From Papilionanthe hookeriana x Papilionanthe teres (Eukaryota; Streptophyta; Magnoliopsida; Asparagales; Orchidaceae): 64,000 nucleotides of DNA. Under the pieces are notes generated by a model. The model made no database searches and was not told the DNA's origin. It saw only the letters and a list, made by a program, of their open reading frames with translations. Location of the stretch: positions 68,461,982 to 68,525,981 of the forward strand of contig CM040430.1 of the NCBI GenBank assembly GCA_022702705.1, in the 5' to 3' direction. A program made the position numbers and the translations under genes. This document shows positions 1-10,861 of the stretch, one piece after another. The first letter of the stretch is position 1, and every line of letters begins with the position of its first letter.

Positions 1-1656
1 GTGTTTTTCTTGCAGGTATGATGAAAATGGATGGTCATGATGAAAGGAGCAAAATTGGATCAAATTTGGAGCAATAAAATGAAAAATAAAATATTTGGCA
101 CTATCGGCTAAGCGCCGCTGGGCTGGCGCTTAACCGCCACAGTTAAAAATCGAAATTCAAATGAATTTGACACAAATTTCAAAGGGGATGGGATGCAACT
201 CTTGGTGGTAACTACCATAACTTCCTTTGGGCGGCAAGTTTGAATGAAGGGGTGTGTTCCTTGGTAGATACATTGAATTTGGACACATTTTGAAGAGACA
301 CCAAGGCACCTTTTGGTTTACTATTTATAGAGAGTCTTAAGAAATATTAAGAGACTCTCTTTTGCATTTTGAAGGGTCCTTTCTTTCTTTCTTTTGCTCT
401 TCCACTGCATTTTAAGAGTTTTTATTTTAGAGTAGGAGTAGAGAGTAGAAAGGAGAAAAGGGTCGGAGTGAAGTCTTCTTCTTCCCACTTCTTTTCTTTT
501 TCTTTAGTTTAGTTTTTATTGATGTCTGAAGTCTGTATTCTAAGTCATCGGAGTTGGGAGACTTGCTCTGAGGAGTAGTTTAGCGAAGAGTCAAAGTTTT
601 AGAGGAACTTCCTTAGTCTTATGGAGTGAAATTTCAGATAAGTGTTTACTTTTAATCTTTATATTAATACTTTCTTTAGTTTGTTATTTTTCTTATTGTT
701 TTTAATTTCAAATCAATGTGTTTTTGTATTTTCTCAATGCATTCTGAGTAGTTTACTTTATCCTTTTCTTTCTTAAATGGAGAAGTAATTAATTTACAAT
801 GAATTGTTATGGAAGGTATAAGTGTTTAAAAGTTGAAAGAAGTTGTGAAGAATGATTCAAAAAACTTTGTTTACTTAAGTTGTAGAATTTCTTGAGATTA
901 TGTAAGATCCAGTGTGGTATTGTCTCATAAAGGTTAGTAAGAATCACATGCAATTATATGGGTGAGAATTGTTGTCCATATAATTGAATGTAATATTAGA
1001 AGATATTTTTATAAAAGGGAGTAAAATTAGAGGATTTTAGAGTCACATGTTAAAACCCCCTAATTTGGTTTGAAATTTTGAGTTTTGTTATGAGAAGTTA
1101 GCCCCCAGGTGGTGGGAATCGAGGGAACTCTAGAGTGAGAGACTGGTATCTTCCCTGCCTAACCATGTTCAAAATAATAAAAATTTCAAATTAACCTATA
1201 TTCTTTATAGAACCAAGTAAGGGTAAAGAACACATTTGCTTCTATCTGTCACAACAAATTTGAATACTTCCACAACAATACTTTAAGAATATTTACTACT
1301 TCATAAAAGGAAATAAAAAGATATTCTAGTTAATAGTATTTTACATCGAGTGTTATTAGTTATTATAATTTTAATTTCTTGCTTAACCATTTAAGGAAAT
1401 TTCAAAAGACAAATCAACTTTCAAAACTTTTCAAAATCAATACATACTTTTTCAAAAACAAATAAAGAAAGTAAAAAGATAATTTTCTGATTCCTTTAAA
1501 GATTTTTACATTTTCCCTGTGGGTTCGATATCTCGGGACTTAATCAGAAAGTCCTATATTACTTGATAAACGATACGTATACTTGCGTAGTATCCCATAT
1601 TATTAAATCATAATTTTCATATCTAAATTCATCAACGCATTTACCGGACGATACCA
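1..1656 (+). repeat. Partial Athila-type LTR (element E), 3' portion
   Basis: The U3 start lies outside the window. Near position 60 there is the 'ggagcaa' run seen in the other LTRs here, followed by a GC-rich block (about 100-150) built of GCGCC/GGCGC motifs. A TATA-like ctatttatag lies at about 323-333, followed by an imperfect hairpin (331-362). A leader block with 'gttagcccccagg' (about 1099) and the U5 block ttccctgtgggttcgata (1513-1530), then cgatacgtatacttgcg (to 1587), match the LTR ends of elements A-D in order. The LTR probably ends at tacca (1656), 6 nt before a primer-binding site. No coding sequence is visible. Confidence 0.8.
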
Positions 1657-1662
1657 AGTTTT

Positions 1663-1686
1663 TGGCACCGTTGCATTTATCGGGGA
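1663..1686 (+). other. Primer-binding site of element E, tRNA-Asp type, disrupted
   Basis: The sequence starts TGGCACCGTTGC and ends CGGGGA, matching both halves of the complement of the plant tRNA-Asp 3' end, with about 6 extra bases (atttat) between them. It lies just downstream of the LTR end. Nothing of E's internal region follows: from about 1688 the sequence aligns with U3 of element A. Confidence 0.7.
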
Positions 1687-1687
1687 T

Positions 1688-1950
1688 CAATGGCGCAGAC
1701 GGCGTGACTTTCCTGAGAGTTTAGAATATATTTCAAGGGAGGTAGTTGACGGCGGAGGTCGAGGCCGCTGACAGCTGGGCCGGTTCAAGGCAGTGTTTCT
1801 AGAAGGCCGCCGACAGCGGGATCGACGGTTCTTTCACAAAATACGTCGAATGTGGATGATTTTCTAAGGGATGCTTGGAAAACCCTTGGAAAATCTTCAA
1901 CAACTTTAAAAAGAACAATTCTAGACCGAAAAAGTGTCCTATTTGGTCCA
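1688..1950 (+). repeat. Element A 5' LTR, first segment (5'-truncated U3)
   Basis: It aligns with 21385-21664 of the 3' LTR, including 'atatcaaggga'-like and 'cggcggaggtcgagg' segments, 'tctttcacaaaata' and 'caactttaaaaagaaca'. The homology starts where the 3' LTR's 129-bp tandem repeat ends. It stops at 1950 at insertion F and resumes at 9363. Confidence 0.9.
1946..1950. other. Left target-site duplication of insertion F (GTCCA)
   Basis: It is identical to 9363-9367, flanks a TG...CA insertion, and lies at a position that is single-copy in the sister LTR. Confidence 0.9.
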
Positions 1951-2439
1951 TGTTGACCTCATTTTTGGTGAGATCTTCTTTTCTTCTCTTTAGTACTTAG
2001 GATCTAGCCTTAGGCTTTTCCTTTGACTATCCTAGAGGATTAGAATTGGGACCCACCACTTAGAAATTCAAACCACTTCTTAGCTCCCTGCAAACTCCAC
2101 AAACTTGATTGTAGACCCCTAATCACCTAGAGGGTCGAAGTTAAATGTGGAAGTTTAAAGGATGAGTTCCCATAGGACTCTTTGGCCTTAGGACTGCCCT
2201 GGGTGGCCTGGTTTGGTGAAGGGGCTGACTTACACACACACTACACCTATACACTACACTTTCACACACCTCCTAAAACCACATCCGTACCCAACTTGAC
2301 CTCCTGACTCATGAAGGTGATTCACATGGATGGTCTTTAACCCCTAAGCCCTTGGCTAAGAGGGTTAGGAACAACATAGTGGATGCCTCAAATGAGTCCC
2401 TTCATGGCTCATGTGAGCTTGATATGGCTTCATGGCTCA

Positions 2440-3760
2440 ACCAAAATTATTTCATTCCACTTACATTCACCCAACCTTCAATTTTCCAAATTTTTAATTT
2501 TTTGACCCCCGGGACCCTACACCCGCTTAGCCTACCCAAAACCCTTGAAACCCCCCAAAATTTGCAAAATCACCTAAATTACCCAAAATTCTCCAAAATC
2601 AATTCTAAACATTGCCTCACCAATCAAGTTGATCATCCATACCCAAAAATATCAAAAATTCCAAAAATACCTCCCAATACCCTCCAAATACCCAAAATAC
2701 CCCTTTTAGCCAAAAAATCCAAAAATTCAGAAAATTCCCAGAAAATTCCAGCAAATCCCAAATATTCCCAATTTCATTTTGTTCACTTGCACCATGGGAC
2801 AATTTTGTCAATTTACCCCACTTTTATCAAAACCCCCAATTTGACCCATTTTAACCCAAAATGAACCCAATGTCAAACCAAACCTACCCAATTGACTCAA
2901 ATTATGGTCCAATTCAATTCTAAACTTCAATTCAACATTCCCAACACCAATCTAGACCAAATTCAAGTCCAATTTGATTGACATTTGGATTCAATTTCAC
3001 TTTTGGCCTTAAAGCCCAATTTGGACCCATAACCCAAACTTAGCCCAAACTCGCCCAATTCAACTCCAATTAACCCCAAATCTTTTCTAAACCTTCCTTA
3101 ACATCCCCATAAACAAAACACTAACATGATTTGCCCAAAATTTAGACCCAAACCCCACTCAAATTCAACCCAAAGCTAAAAGGCCCAATTTTGACCTAAA
3201 CCTAAACCTAGCCCAAATAGACCCAAATCCCAAAAATCAAAACCCAACCAAAGCCAAAACCTCTTTGAAACACTCCCATAAACATTTCCCAACATTAATT
3301 TTACATCAATTTCAACCCTAGCCCAACATTGGCCCAAGTTAGCCCAATTTGACCTATATTGGCCCATTCACCAAAAAAAAGCCCAAATCCAACCCAATTC
3401 AAACCCAAACCACCCAAAATTTGCTCCAAATCACTCATGACCCATCCATGAGCTAAAACCAACATTTGTTTGGCCCAATCCTTCACAAATCTCCCATCCA
3501 TAAATTTATTTCCAAACCAAAAGCCCACTTTCTTAAACCTTCCTAAAGCCCATCTCCACCAAAATCCAAAGGGGCAAAATCAATCCAAGGCCCATATGAC
3601 AAATTCTCTTCATCATGGCTTCAATTAAAATCATCCCTAAGTTCGAATCAATCAGCAAATGGTTCCAAATCAAGCCATATGCCAAATTTCCATCAACATG
3701 CCAAAATTTCCTTAAACCCATTTCCATGAAATTGACTTGACTTTTCCCCAAGCTAAAGGT
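2440..3760. repeat. C-rich/G-poor cryptically simple region inside F
   Basis: The plus strand is dominated by short variants of 'cccaaa', 'gcccaatt' and 'acccaa', with very few G outside GCCCA. Several overlapping ORFs on both strands (for example 2352-2864 +, 3176-3367 -, 3301-3528 -) encode Pro/Asn/Lys-rich or Gly/Leu/Trp-rich proteins that mirror this skew, so I do not call them genes. The GCCCA/TGGGC words resemble plant site-II-type promoter words, but their density looks like drift of simple sequence. Confidence 0.6.
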
Positions 3761-4879
3761 GAGCTATGAAGCCATGCATGAGCCCCATGGGAGCCATGAG
3801 AGCCATGGAATCTACTTTCCACCTCACCAAACCATTAATGGCAAGAGAGGGGATCTCTTTCTTAAACCCTTTTAAACCCTTTTTTACCTTAAGCATGTCA
3901 CACACTAAACCATGCTTAGCCACCTCACCATGGATGGAGACTTCACCACTCCTTCTCAGCTGACCCAACTGATCCTCCCAGCCCAAAATTAGAGCTTGGA
4001 AGGGTGCACCAAGCCCAAAATGGTGGGTTGACCCAAACCAAGCCAAAGTGACCTTATCCCCATTCCATTCTAATCCAACACCTTTACACATGGCTAATGC
4101 CACCGACTTCACCATTGCCAAGCCCCCGACCTCCCCGGTCAAGATGGTGACCCTCGCTCGCCGGCCACCCGCCCGGGTCGCCGAAAACTCCATGGCCGAG
4201 ACCTTGGGAGGAGCCAAATTTTAGAATTCCACCTTGCTGAGCTGCCTCACTCCAAATGGCCACTGCAGCTGTTCTTCTCCTCACCAGAGTAGCTGATCCC
4301 AACCATTAAACCCCCCTGGGAGGCCCTCCACCCTCTCCTTTTTAAACACCACCCCTTCTCGGCCATGAAAGGTGCTGAACCAGACCTTACTGAAACTCTG
4401 CCAAAATTGCTCTAGATCATTCTTCATACTTAGAGCAGTTGATCCCCAGTGCCAATTTGCCCTGATCCCCACCAACAGAGCCCAATTTCTCACCAAAATT
4501 CCACCCAAAACCAGGACACTTCTCCACAGTGGATCAATCCTCAAATTGATTGGTCCTACACCTTCACCGTACCAAGGGAAGAAGTCCACCAGCAAAAGCC
4601 CCCTCTCCGATGCCACCCAGCTTGCTCCAACCTCCAAGCTTTGTGATCGGCTTGGTCGAAATCATACCTAGGCAATTCACCGGACTGGGAGACTTCATCC
4701 GGAGCTTGTCGGGATCCAATCAAGGTGACACAACCCTCGCATTGAAGCCACACTTCTCTGAGCAAAGGTATGAGCTAACTCTTTATCCTGAGCTTCTGGA
4801 GATTCTCCATTTCAAATGCTTTAATTTCAATGCATGATCACCGTATAGATGTGTTCGTCTCTTCAAGACGAATCCATAG

Positions 4880-5160
4880 AGCACAAGAACACGAAAATCC
4901 GTTAAATATTGAGTGAGATATTAGGGATTTAGTGTGGACGGTTCTCGGGTTAGGGAGGCTCGGGGACGATGAACGGATGCCGTTCATATAATACACGCGC
5001 GGACGGACGGATCGGATGGCGTCGGACGAGGAGATGATACATGAACAGCGCGCCGCGCGGCGCCGAGTCGGAAGGCGGCGCCGAATCGGGGAGGCGACGC
5101 GTGTGCGTTCGGGGCCGCCTAGGATGAGTCGCGCCGCCGTTTTAAATAGAAAATTAGGGT
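4880..5160 (+). promoter_or_regulatory. CpG-rich island with TATA-like box inside F, candidate LTR promoter
   Basis: An abrupt GC- and CpG-rich block (about 4925-5135, with ggacggacgg, gcgccgcgcggcgcc and gaggcgacgcg) sits in AT-rich surroundings. It ends in gttttaaatagaaaatt (about 5139-5155), a TATA-like sequence. In a solo LTR this would suit the U3/R junction. A 65-codon ORF over it (5016-5213) is probably spurious. The promoter call rests on composition only. Confidence 0.35.
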
Positions 5161-6911
5161 TTTTTCTAATTTATTTAATTCCCCGAACTTTGAAAATTCA
5201 TAACTTTGTGTAGAAAATTCCTAAAAATAAAATAAAAATACCCTCATTGATCGCTGAACAGTAGGAGAATAATGTGGAAAAGAAATCATTTAATTTCATC
5301 AAGTATTTTATTTTTAATAATTTATTTACCCTCTACATTGTTTTAATTCTCCATGCATATAGGAAATTCACCATGGCATGAGACCATAGGGTTTTGAAGC
5401 CTCTGAATTTGGGAACATTCCCTGAATTTTCCAAAGTTGAGAGGCCATCCCTACGAGAAGTTATTGATTTTTCAAATTCATATTGTCATTTTGAGTATTT
5501 TAAATCTAATAATTAGCATGTTGTGAAATAAATTCTAGGAAAATTTGGTGATGTTTCTTATGACCGAGAGGACCCTAGGAAAAATAGGTTTTGAATTAAT
5601 TCACTTGGAATGACCCTAATTAGCTTAAACACCCAAAATAGGTCTTTAATTAATTAGAGCTAACCATATATCAAATTGACTTGAAATCAATTCTCCACTG
5701 ACCTTTAGGATCAGAGGAACCCACCATAAAAATTTGAAGTTAATTGGACTTGGTTAGCCCTATCAAATGGGTTGATTAAGCCATTTAGCCAATTTAAACT
5801 TTGAAAATTCATAACTTTCAAAATACTTTTCAAAAATTCACCAAATTGGTTTTGGAGCCTCTCTGATATTAGGGGAATTTATGAAAATTAAAATTTCAAT
5901 TTTCTAAAAAAGTTGATTTTTTGTATTATTTTAATATTTTAATAATTAAAAAATAATAAAAATCACAAAAATAATAAAATTAACCAAAATGTCATATTTT
6001 GAATTTTAGTCATTTAGGAACAAATCCCATATTTTTCCTAGGTCTCTATGATGAGTTATTAAATTTTAAAGCCCTAGGGTAATTTTAAAATAAAAAAAAT
6101 GTATTTTCTAGCACTTCTATTAAAATAATTCTAATGAATCAAAGAAAAATCAGAAAATTATAAAAATTGATTTTCTGATTTTCTTGATATCTGAGAGATT
6201 TTTGAAAAATATAAAATTCATTTTTCAAACTTTATTTTATTTTTAAATTAATTAATACTCCAAAACTCAAAATAATTATAATAAAAATAATATAATTCAA
6301 AAAATCACTAAAATTGGTCCAAGTGGTCCTCTAGTCATTAGAAATGTCCCATAATTTTCTTAAGGATAGAAACTTTCCTTGGTCATATTATTAAATTTTC
6401 CTTGGAAATCCCTATTTTCCACCAAAAATAATTACATAAATAAATTAAATACAGAAAAATCACATTTTCTCCTCTAATGTCTTTATTGACATATGAGTGA
6501 AGTCACATAAAAATTTCAAATTCATTTGAGCTCAATTTAGTGAGTTATGAAATTATTAAGCTTGAAAGGAAAAATGGTAATTAAAATTTTAACCCTTAAT
6601 TAAAACTTTAGGCTTAATAAAATGAAAGAGTAAAATATTTGATTCTAATCTGACTTGGATGATTGAAATTTAAATAATTAAAGAGTAGAAACCTATTAAA
6701 CAATTTAAAAATAATTCAAATGAACTTTAATAATTGATTAAATTTGGAAGGATAATAAAAAATTGGAATTATTAAAATAGGGATGTTACTAGGAAGAAAT
6801 TTGTTCTTTAATTTAAGAATCCCTAAGTTAATCATCTCAATAATATTTAATTACTAATTAAAATGATAATTCAAATTTAAGATTTAAAAATGCTAAAAGA
6901 CTTAATCATTA

Positions 6912-7300
6912 AATCGAATTAAATTAAATTATTTAAATCAAACCCTTTTAAAATAAAATATTAAATTAAAATTAAAAATTAAATCAAATTAAAATTTAAA
7001 TTAAATTAGATTAAATTAAATTAAATTAAAACATATTAAATTAAATTAAATTAAAATATGTTAAATTAAATTAAATTAAATCAAATTAAATTAAATTAAA
7101 TTAAATTAAATTAAATTAAATTAAATTAAATTAAAACATATTACATTAAATTAAATTAAAACATATTAAATTAAATTAAATTAAATTAAATTAAATTAAA
7201 TTAAATCAAATTAAATTAAATTAAATTAAAATCAAAATTAAATTAAAATTAAATTAAAATTAAATTAAATTGAATTAAAATTAAATTGAATTAATTAAAA
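6912..7300. repeat. (TTAAA)n-type pentanucleotide satellite-like tract
   Basis: About 390 bp of aattaaattaaatt pentamers, interrupted by variants such as aaaacatatt, atcaaatt and ttgaatt. It is low-complexity and non-coding. Confidence 0.9.
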
Positions 7301-7462
7301 TCATTTAACAACAAACCTAAATGAAATCATTAAAAAAATAATTCTAAAACAACTTGAACACTATTCCAAACTTAAATCCATCAACTAAAATTAAATCATA
7401 AACCATTTGAACATCCATTTGCCCTCGAAAGCTTTTGTCGTCATAACTCCTAAACAGAACAT

Positions 7463-7485
7463 TAAGTGAAGTGTTACTTCACTTA
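7463..7485. other. Perfect 10-bp inverted repeat with 3-nt loop in F
   Basis: taagtgaagt is followed by gtt and then acttcactta. It lies in the 3' half of F, in AT-rich non-coding sequence. Its role is unknown. Confidence 0.7.
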
Positions 7486-8530
7486 TAGGATATTCAAATG
7501 TCCTAGTTCACTGAGCAAGACAACTTAAACTCCCGGACGATTAATTCATTTGTATAATTAAATTCATTTGGACTTAGAATAATCCTAGAAATGTTGAAAA
7601 GATGTTTAAGTTTCGTCTTAAGCACTTCCTCAATATGATAGGATATTTATAAAAACAATTGAACTTAGTTATTCTTTGATGAAGAAAATCGTCCTTAAAC
7701 AAAAACACGAGAACCTAGACGTCATAGGAGATGACTAGCTATAGGATTAGGACCTTTGGTAGAAAACCATAACCCTTCCCTTAGCTTCACCTAGGAACTT
7801 ACTTTAAATGCTTAAATATTCTAACTGTGTTTTAAGTGCAGCTTGGGATGACGGGAAGACCCTCCAGTGTACGCTTTTATTTTATTGCAATTTACTTTAC
7901 TGCAATTTATTTAATCGCATCGCACTTACTTTTCTTGCATGATAAATAACTGTTGCATGAAAACCCACACCTTTAGGATAGTCCCTAAAACTAAAACCAA
8001 AATTAAATTAAAAGTCATTACAAGATAAAATTCACCGCCACAACATTTCAAAATATAAGACAACTCAATATTTAATCACAAACAGAACAACAAAACTACA
8101 ACTACAACTAAATTAAAATGTCTTGTTGGATGATCGGGAATACCTCGGATGATGTAACCTACGTGTTGCTAACGGGATTTCCCACGGTCTAAATGAAAGT
8201 GTGGAACTCATTCAGTTGAGTTTAGCAAATTCATCTGGACTAAGTGAATCCGATAAAAATAGCGATGCCGGAAGGATGGAACCGTGGGATCTTAACCGGT
8301 GTTGTTATAATCAACTTTAAGATTTGTTTAATTAAAATATTAAAAACACTTGGAAATCAAGACTTTCTCTAAACCGAACACTTCTCTCACCTCTTGATTT
8401 ATGATTTCTAAAACTAAACCTCTACAACAACAAGGAGCTCGTGAGCATGGTGGGCGACGACGGCCATCGTCATCGACAAAACCCGAGTCTACTTCAGCAA
8501 AACTTTCCTTAGAACTAAATAACCAAGCCA

Positions 8531-8690
8531 TAGGACTTCGAGGTAGTTTGTCTAGTGCAACATAAATCCTCAACTCTTCGTTAGGCATTTGCATGTCATG
8601 TAAATTAAGCTCTAACCGGTCTTAGGACTCCGAGGTAGTCGTTTGGTACGACATAAACCCTCATATCTTCAAGGCTATTTGTATGATTTT
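8531..8690. repeat. Imperfect direct repeat, period about 92 bp, in F
   Basis: Two similar segments, one from about 8531 ('taggacttcgaggtag') and one from about 8622 ('taggactccgaggtag'). Each continues with a cataaatcctca/cataaaccctca-like segment and an attTG(C/T)ATG end. This is a local duplication with no coding signal. The rest of 7300-9362 shows nothing further that I recognise. Confidence 0.6.
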
Positions 8691-9362
8691 ATCATACAAA
8701 TATAAGTCCAAACTAATTAAAATTGGCAAAATCAAAATACTAAATAAACATTAGGACTTTCTTAAATTCAAGCCAAACAATAGGATAGTCGGGAAATTAC
8801 CGAAGTTCGCTTCGAATCTGTGATTTCTCCTACCTTTCTTCCTTTGAATTCCTAAAATAAAATGTTCCAAACTTGATCCATTCCCTATTGAAATTCTAAA
8901 ATTCAATCCCTTGAAAACTTAAACCTTGAAATTCTTGAGAGCAGAACTACTGATTATTATCGAGAGTTTTCTTAGGTGATTCCCGTCACTTAAGATGTAA
9001 TTAACTATAGGGGCTTGCCCTTATAGGGAATTTTAAGAACCCAGATAATATAAACCCTGTTTAATGTTTTCATATTAAGTAGGGGAACTTGTCGGCTTAT
9101 AAAATTGGTTCGCAAACCAAACAGATGTCACAAATCTCCTAGTTTATTTAATCGAGCCCCATCATCAAGCAGTATGTCTATTCTTCGGGATAGATACACG
9201 GCTTGTGGTGTGGCGCTCGTTTATATAAACTATTTGGGATGTGAGATCGGTTTGATTTCATATCTTAAAACTTTTAAACTTAAAATTACTTTCAAAATCA
9301 AATGTTATTCTTTAAACTATATATATTTAAATTAAATTTAAAATACAAAAATAAGCCGTACA

Positions 9363-10620
9363 GTCCACTAAAAATCACTAAGAGTTTTTAACAAGTCCTT
9401 TTGGGGTCTTCTAAGAGTTACTTAGTATCAAATAGAGAGTCCACTGGTGTCCATTATTGTTATTTAGTGAGTGTTAAATAGTGAGTTCAGATAGAGATAA
9501 TGGTGAGGAATTCTTCAAAGGATTGTAAGAGTGGAAGGGAAGTGAGGGATCTCTTCTGCATTGCTATTTTAAAGGAGAATTTCGCTTACTGTAAAGAAAG
9601 GAAGAGATTCAGAGGAACTTCAAAGAGTTTTCTTGGGGAGGAATTTAAGATAAGTTGTGTTTATTTACTTTAGTTTGTAGAACTTTACTTTTATATATGA
9701 AATTTAAGTTTTATTGTATCCTCTCCATGAAATATGAGTAGTTTTCCTGTCTTTCTCCTAGTTTTGATATTTTTTTGAAATGATAAAATAGAATTAGTGT
9801 GCCATAAAAATTTAAATAAGTTGTGATAATCTTTTACTTAATTCTTAATTTACTTTCAATCTGGACAGTTGAATAGTTAAAATATGTTGAGTTTAACAAC
9901 TATAGTAAAGATTACATCCGAGATTCAGGGAGGTTAAAGTCCTTGGAAGTAGGGAGCATATAAATAGGGAAATAATATTCATCGGGCGTAGAATTGGAGA
10001 TTTTAGAGTGACAAGCTAAAATCCTCAATTCGGTCCTATCGTTTGGGTGCTGAAATGTAGATGTTAGCCCTCAGGCGAGGGGAACGTGGGAGCTCTAAAG
10101 TGAGAGCCGGTATCCTCCCAGCCTAGCTGTAAATTCAGTAATCAAGCATAGGATTAGTCAAAGTTCTTTATGTCTGGGCCAAAGGGTAAAGAATAGGTAT
10201 ACTCTTATTTGGCACAACACCATTTTAAACTAATTCTAATTATCTATTCACTTAAATATATTAACAATGGAAAAATATTCTTGCTTATATATTTGAACTT
10301 CACTTTAGTAGAATTAGTTATATGTTAGTAGAACTAGTTTAATTTAAACTTCATATTATTGTCGATTGCATATTAGTGACAGATAGGTAATTTTGATTTA
10401 GTTGTGATTCTAAATTGATTTTTATAATCCTAGTCTGTAGCCTCTAAAATATTCCCTGTGGGATCGATATCCAAGACTACACTAGAGCCATGTATTACTT
10501 GAGCGATACGTATACTTGCGTTAAAGGGTAACTCTACGATTAAAAGAATATATTATATACTTGTTACTAGAGGAATTAAAATTACGCTAAGTGTCCGATG
10601 CGTGGAGTTTGTGTACCTAA
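9363..10620 (+). repeat. Element A 5' LTR, second segment (R/U5)
   Basis: It resumes the alignment to the 3' LTR at 21662 and continues to its end (22939). It begins with the right copy of the GTCCA duplication (9363-9367). It contains the shared leader 'gttagccctcaggcgagg' (about 10069-10086), the U5 block ttccctgtgggatcgata (10452-10469) and cgatacgtatacttgcg (to 10520). The end at 10620 is set by the 3' LTR end; the terminal dinucleotide reads AA here and CA in the 3' copy. Confidence 0.9.
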
Positions 10621-10632
10621 AGTAAAAATTTT

Positions 10633-10650
10633 TGGCACCATTACCGGGGA
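10633..10650 (+). other. Element A primer-binding site (tRNA-Asp)
   Basis: TGGCACCATTACCGGGGA differs from the 18-nt complement of plant tRNA-Asp at three positions, all G to A. It lies 12 nt after the LTR. tRNA-Asp priming is the usage known for Athila-type elements. Confidence 0.85.
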
Positions 10651-10861
10651 ATATAACGTAATTAGAGTAATCGGCAATTTAGGAGTGTTAAAAAACTTTT
10701 TAATAGAATTACAACTTATTCAGTTAACTGTTTTGCTGTGTACTGATTTCAATTGTATGCGTAATTTTGGTTCTGAAAATCTTATACCCTATGATTTAGA
10801 ATTAGAATACACTGTTAGGAGAATTAGAAAACTAAGAAAAGAACCTATAAATTCTGAAACA

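Larger units (their letters stand above)
1951..9362. mobile_element. Insertion F: 7,412-bp TG...CA element, probable giant solo LTR (Tat/Ogre-like?) or non-autonomous LTR element
   Basis: The insert starts TGTTGACC and ends GCCGTACA (TGT...ACA termini). It is flanked by GTCCA at 1946-1950 and 9363-9367, a perfect 5-bp target duplication. The uninterrupted homologous site in A's 3' LTR (21662-21670) has a single copy there (gtcgt). I see no terminal direct repeats inside, no tRNA-type PBS and no gag or pol similarity in the translations. That points to a very long solo LTR, and Ogre/Tat LTRs are known to reach several kb. A large non-autonomous element with short or diverged LTRs is the alternative. 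ORFs of 60-170 codons inside look like compositional artefacts. Confidence 0.8.

Noticed and set aside
2352..2864. 170-codon plus-strand ORF
   Set aside because: The Pro/Asn/Lys/Ile-rich translation mirrors the C-rich, G-poor simple sequence. No domain, and minus-strand ORFs of equal length overlap it.
3753..4637. Minus-strand ORFs of 118-154 codons
   Set aside because: They lie in insertion F, overlap plus-strand ORFs, have no recognisable domain, and have Gly/Trp/Leu-rich composition caused by the G-rich strand.
5016..5213. Arg-rich 65-codon ORF in the CpG-rich block
   Set aside because: Composition is explained by the gcgccg-rich DNA. The block fits a promoter-like LTR region better than a gene.
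6912..7300. CRISPR-like or satellite array
   Set aside because: The tract is a degenerate pentanucleotide microsatellite without spacers or a longer repeat unit.
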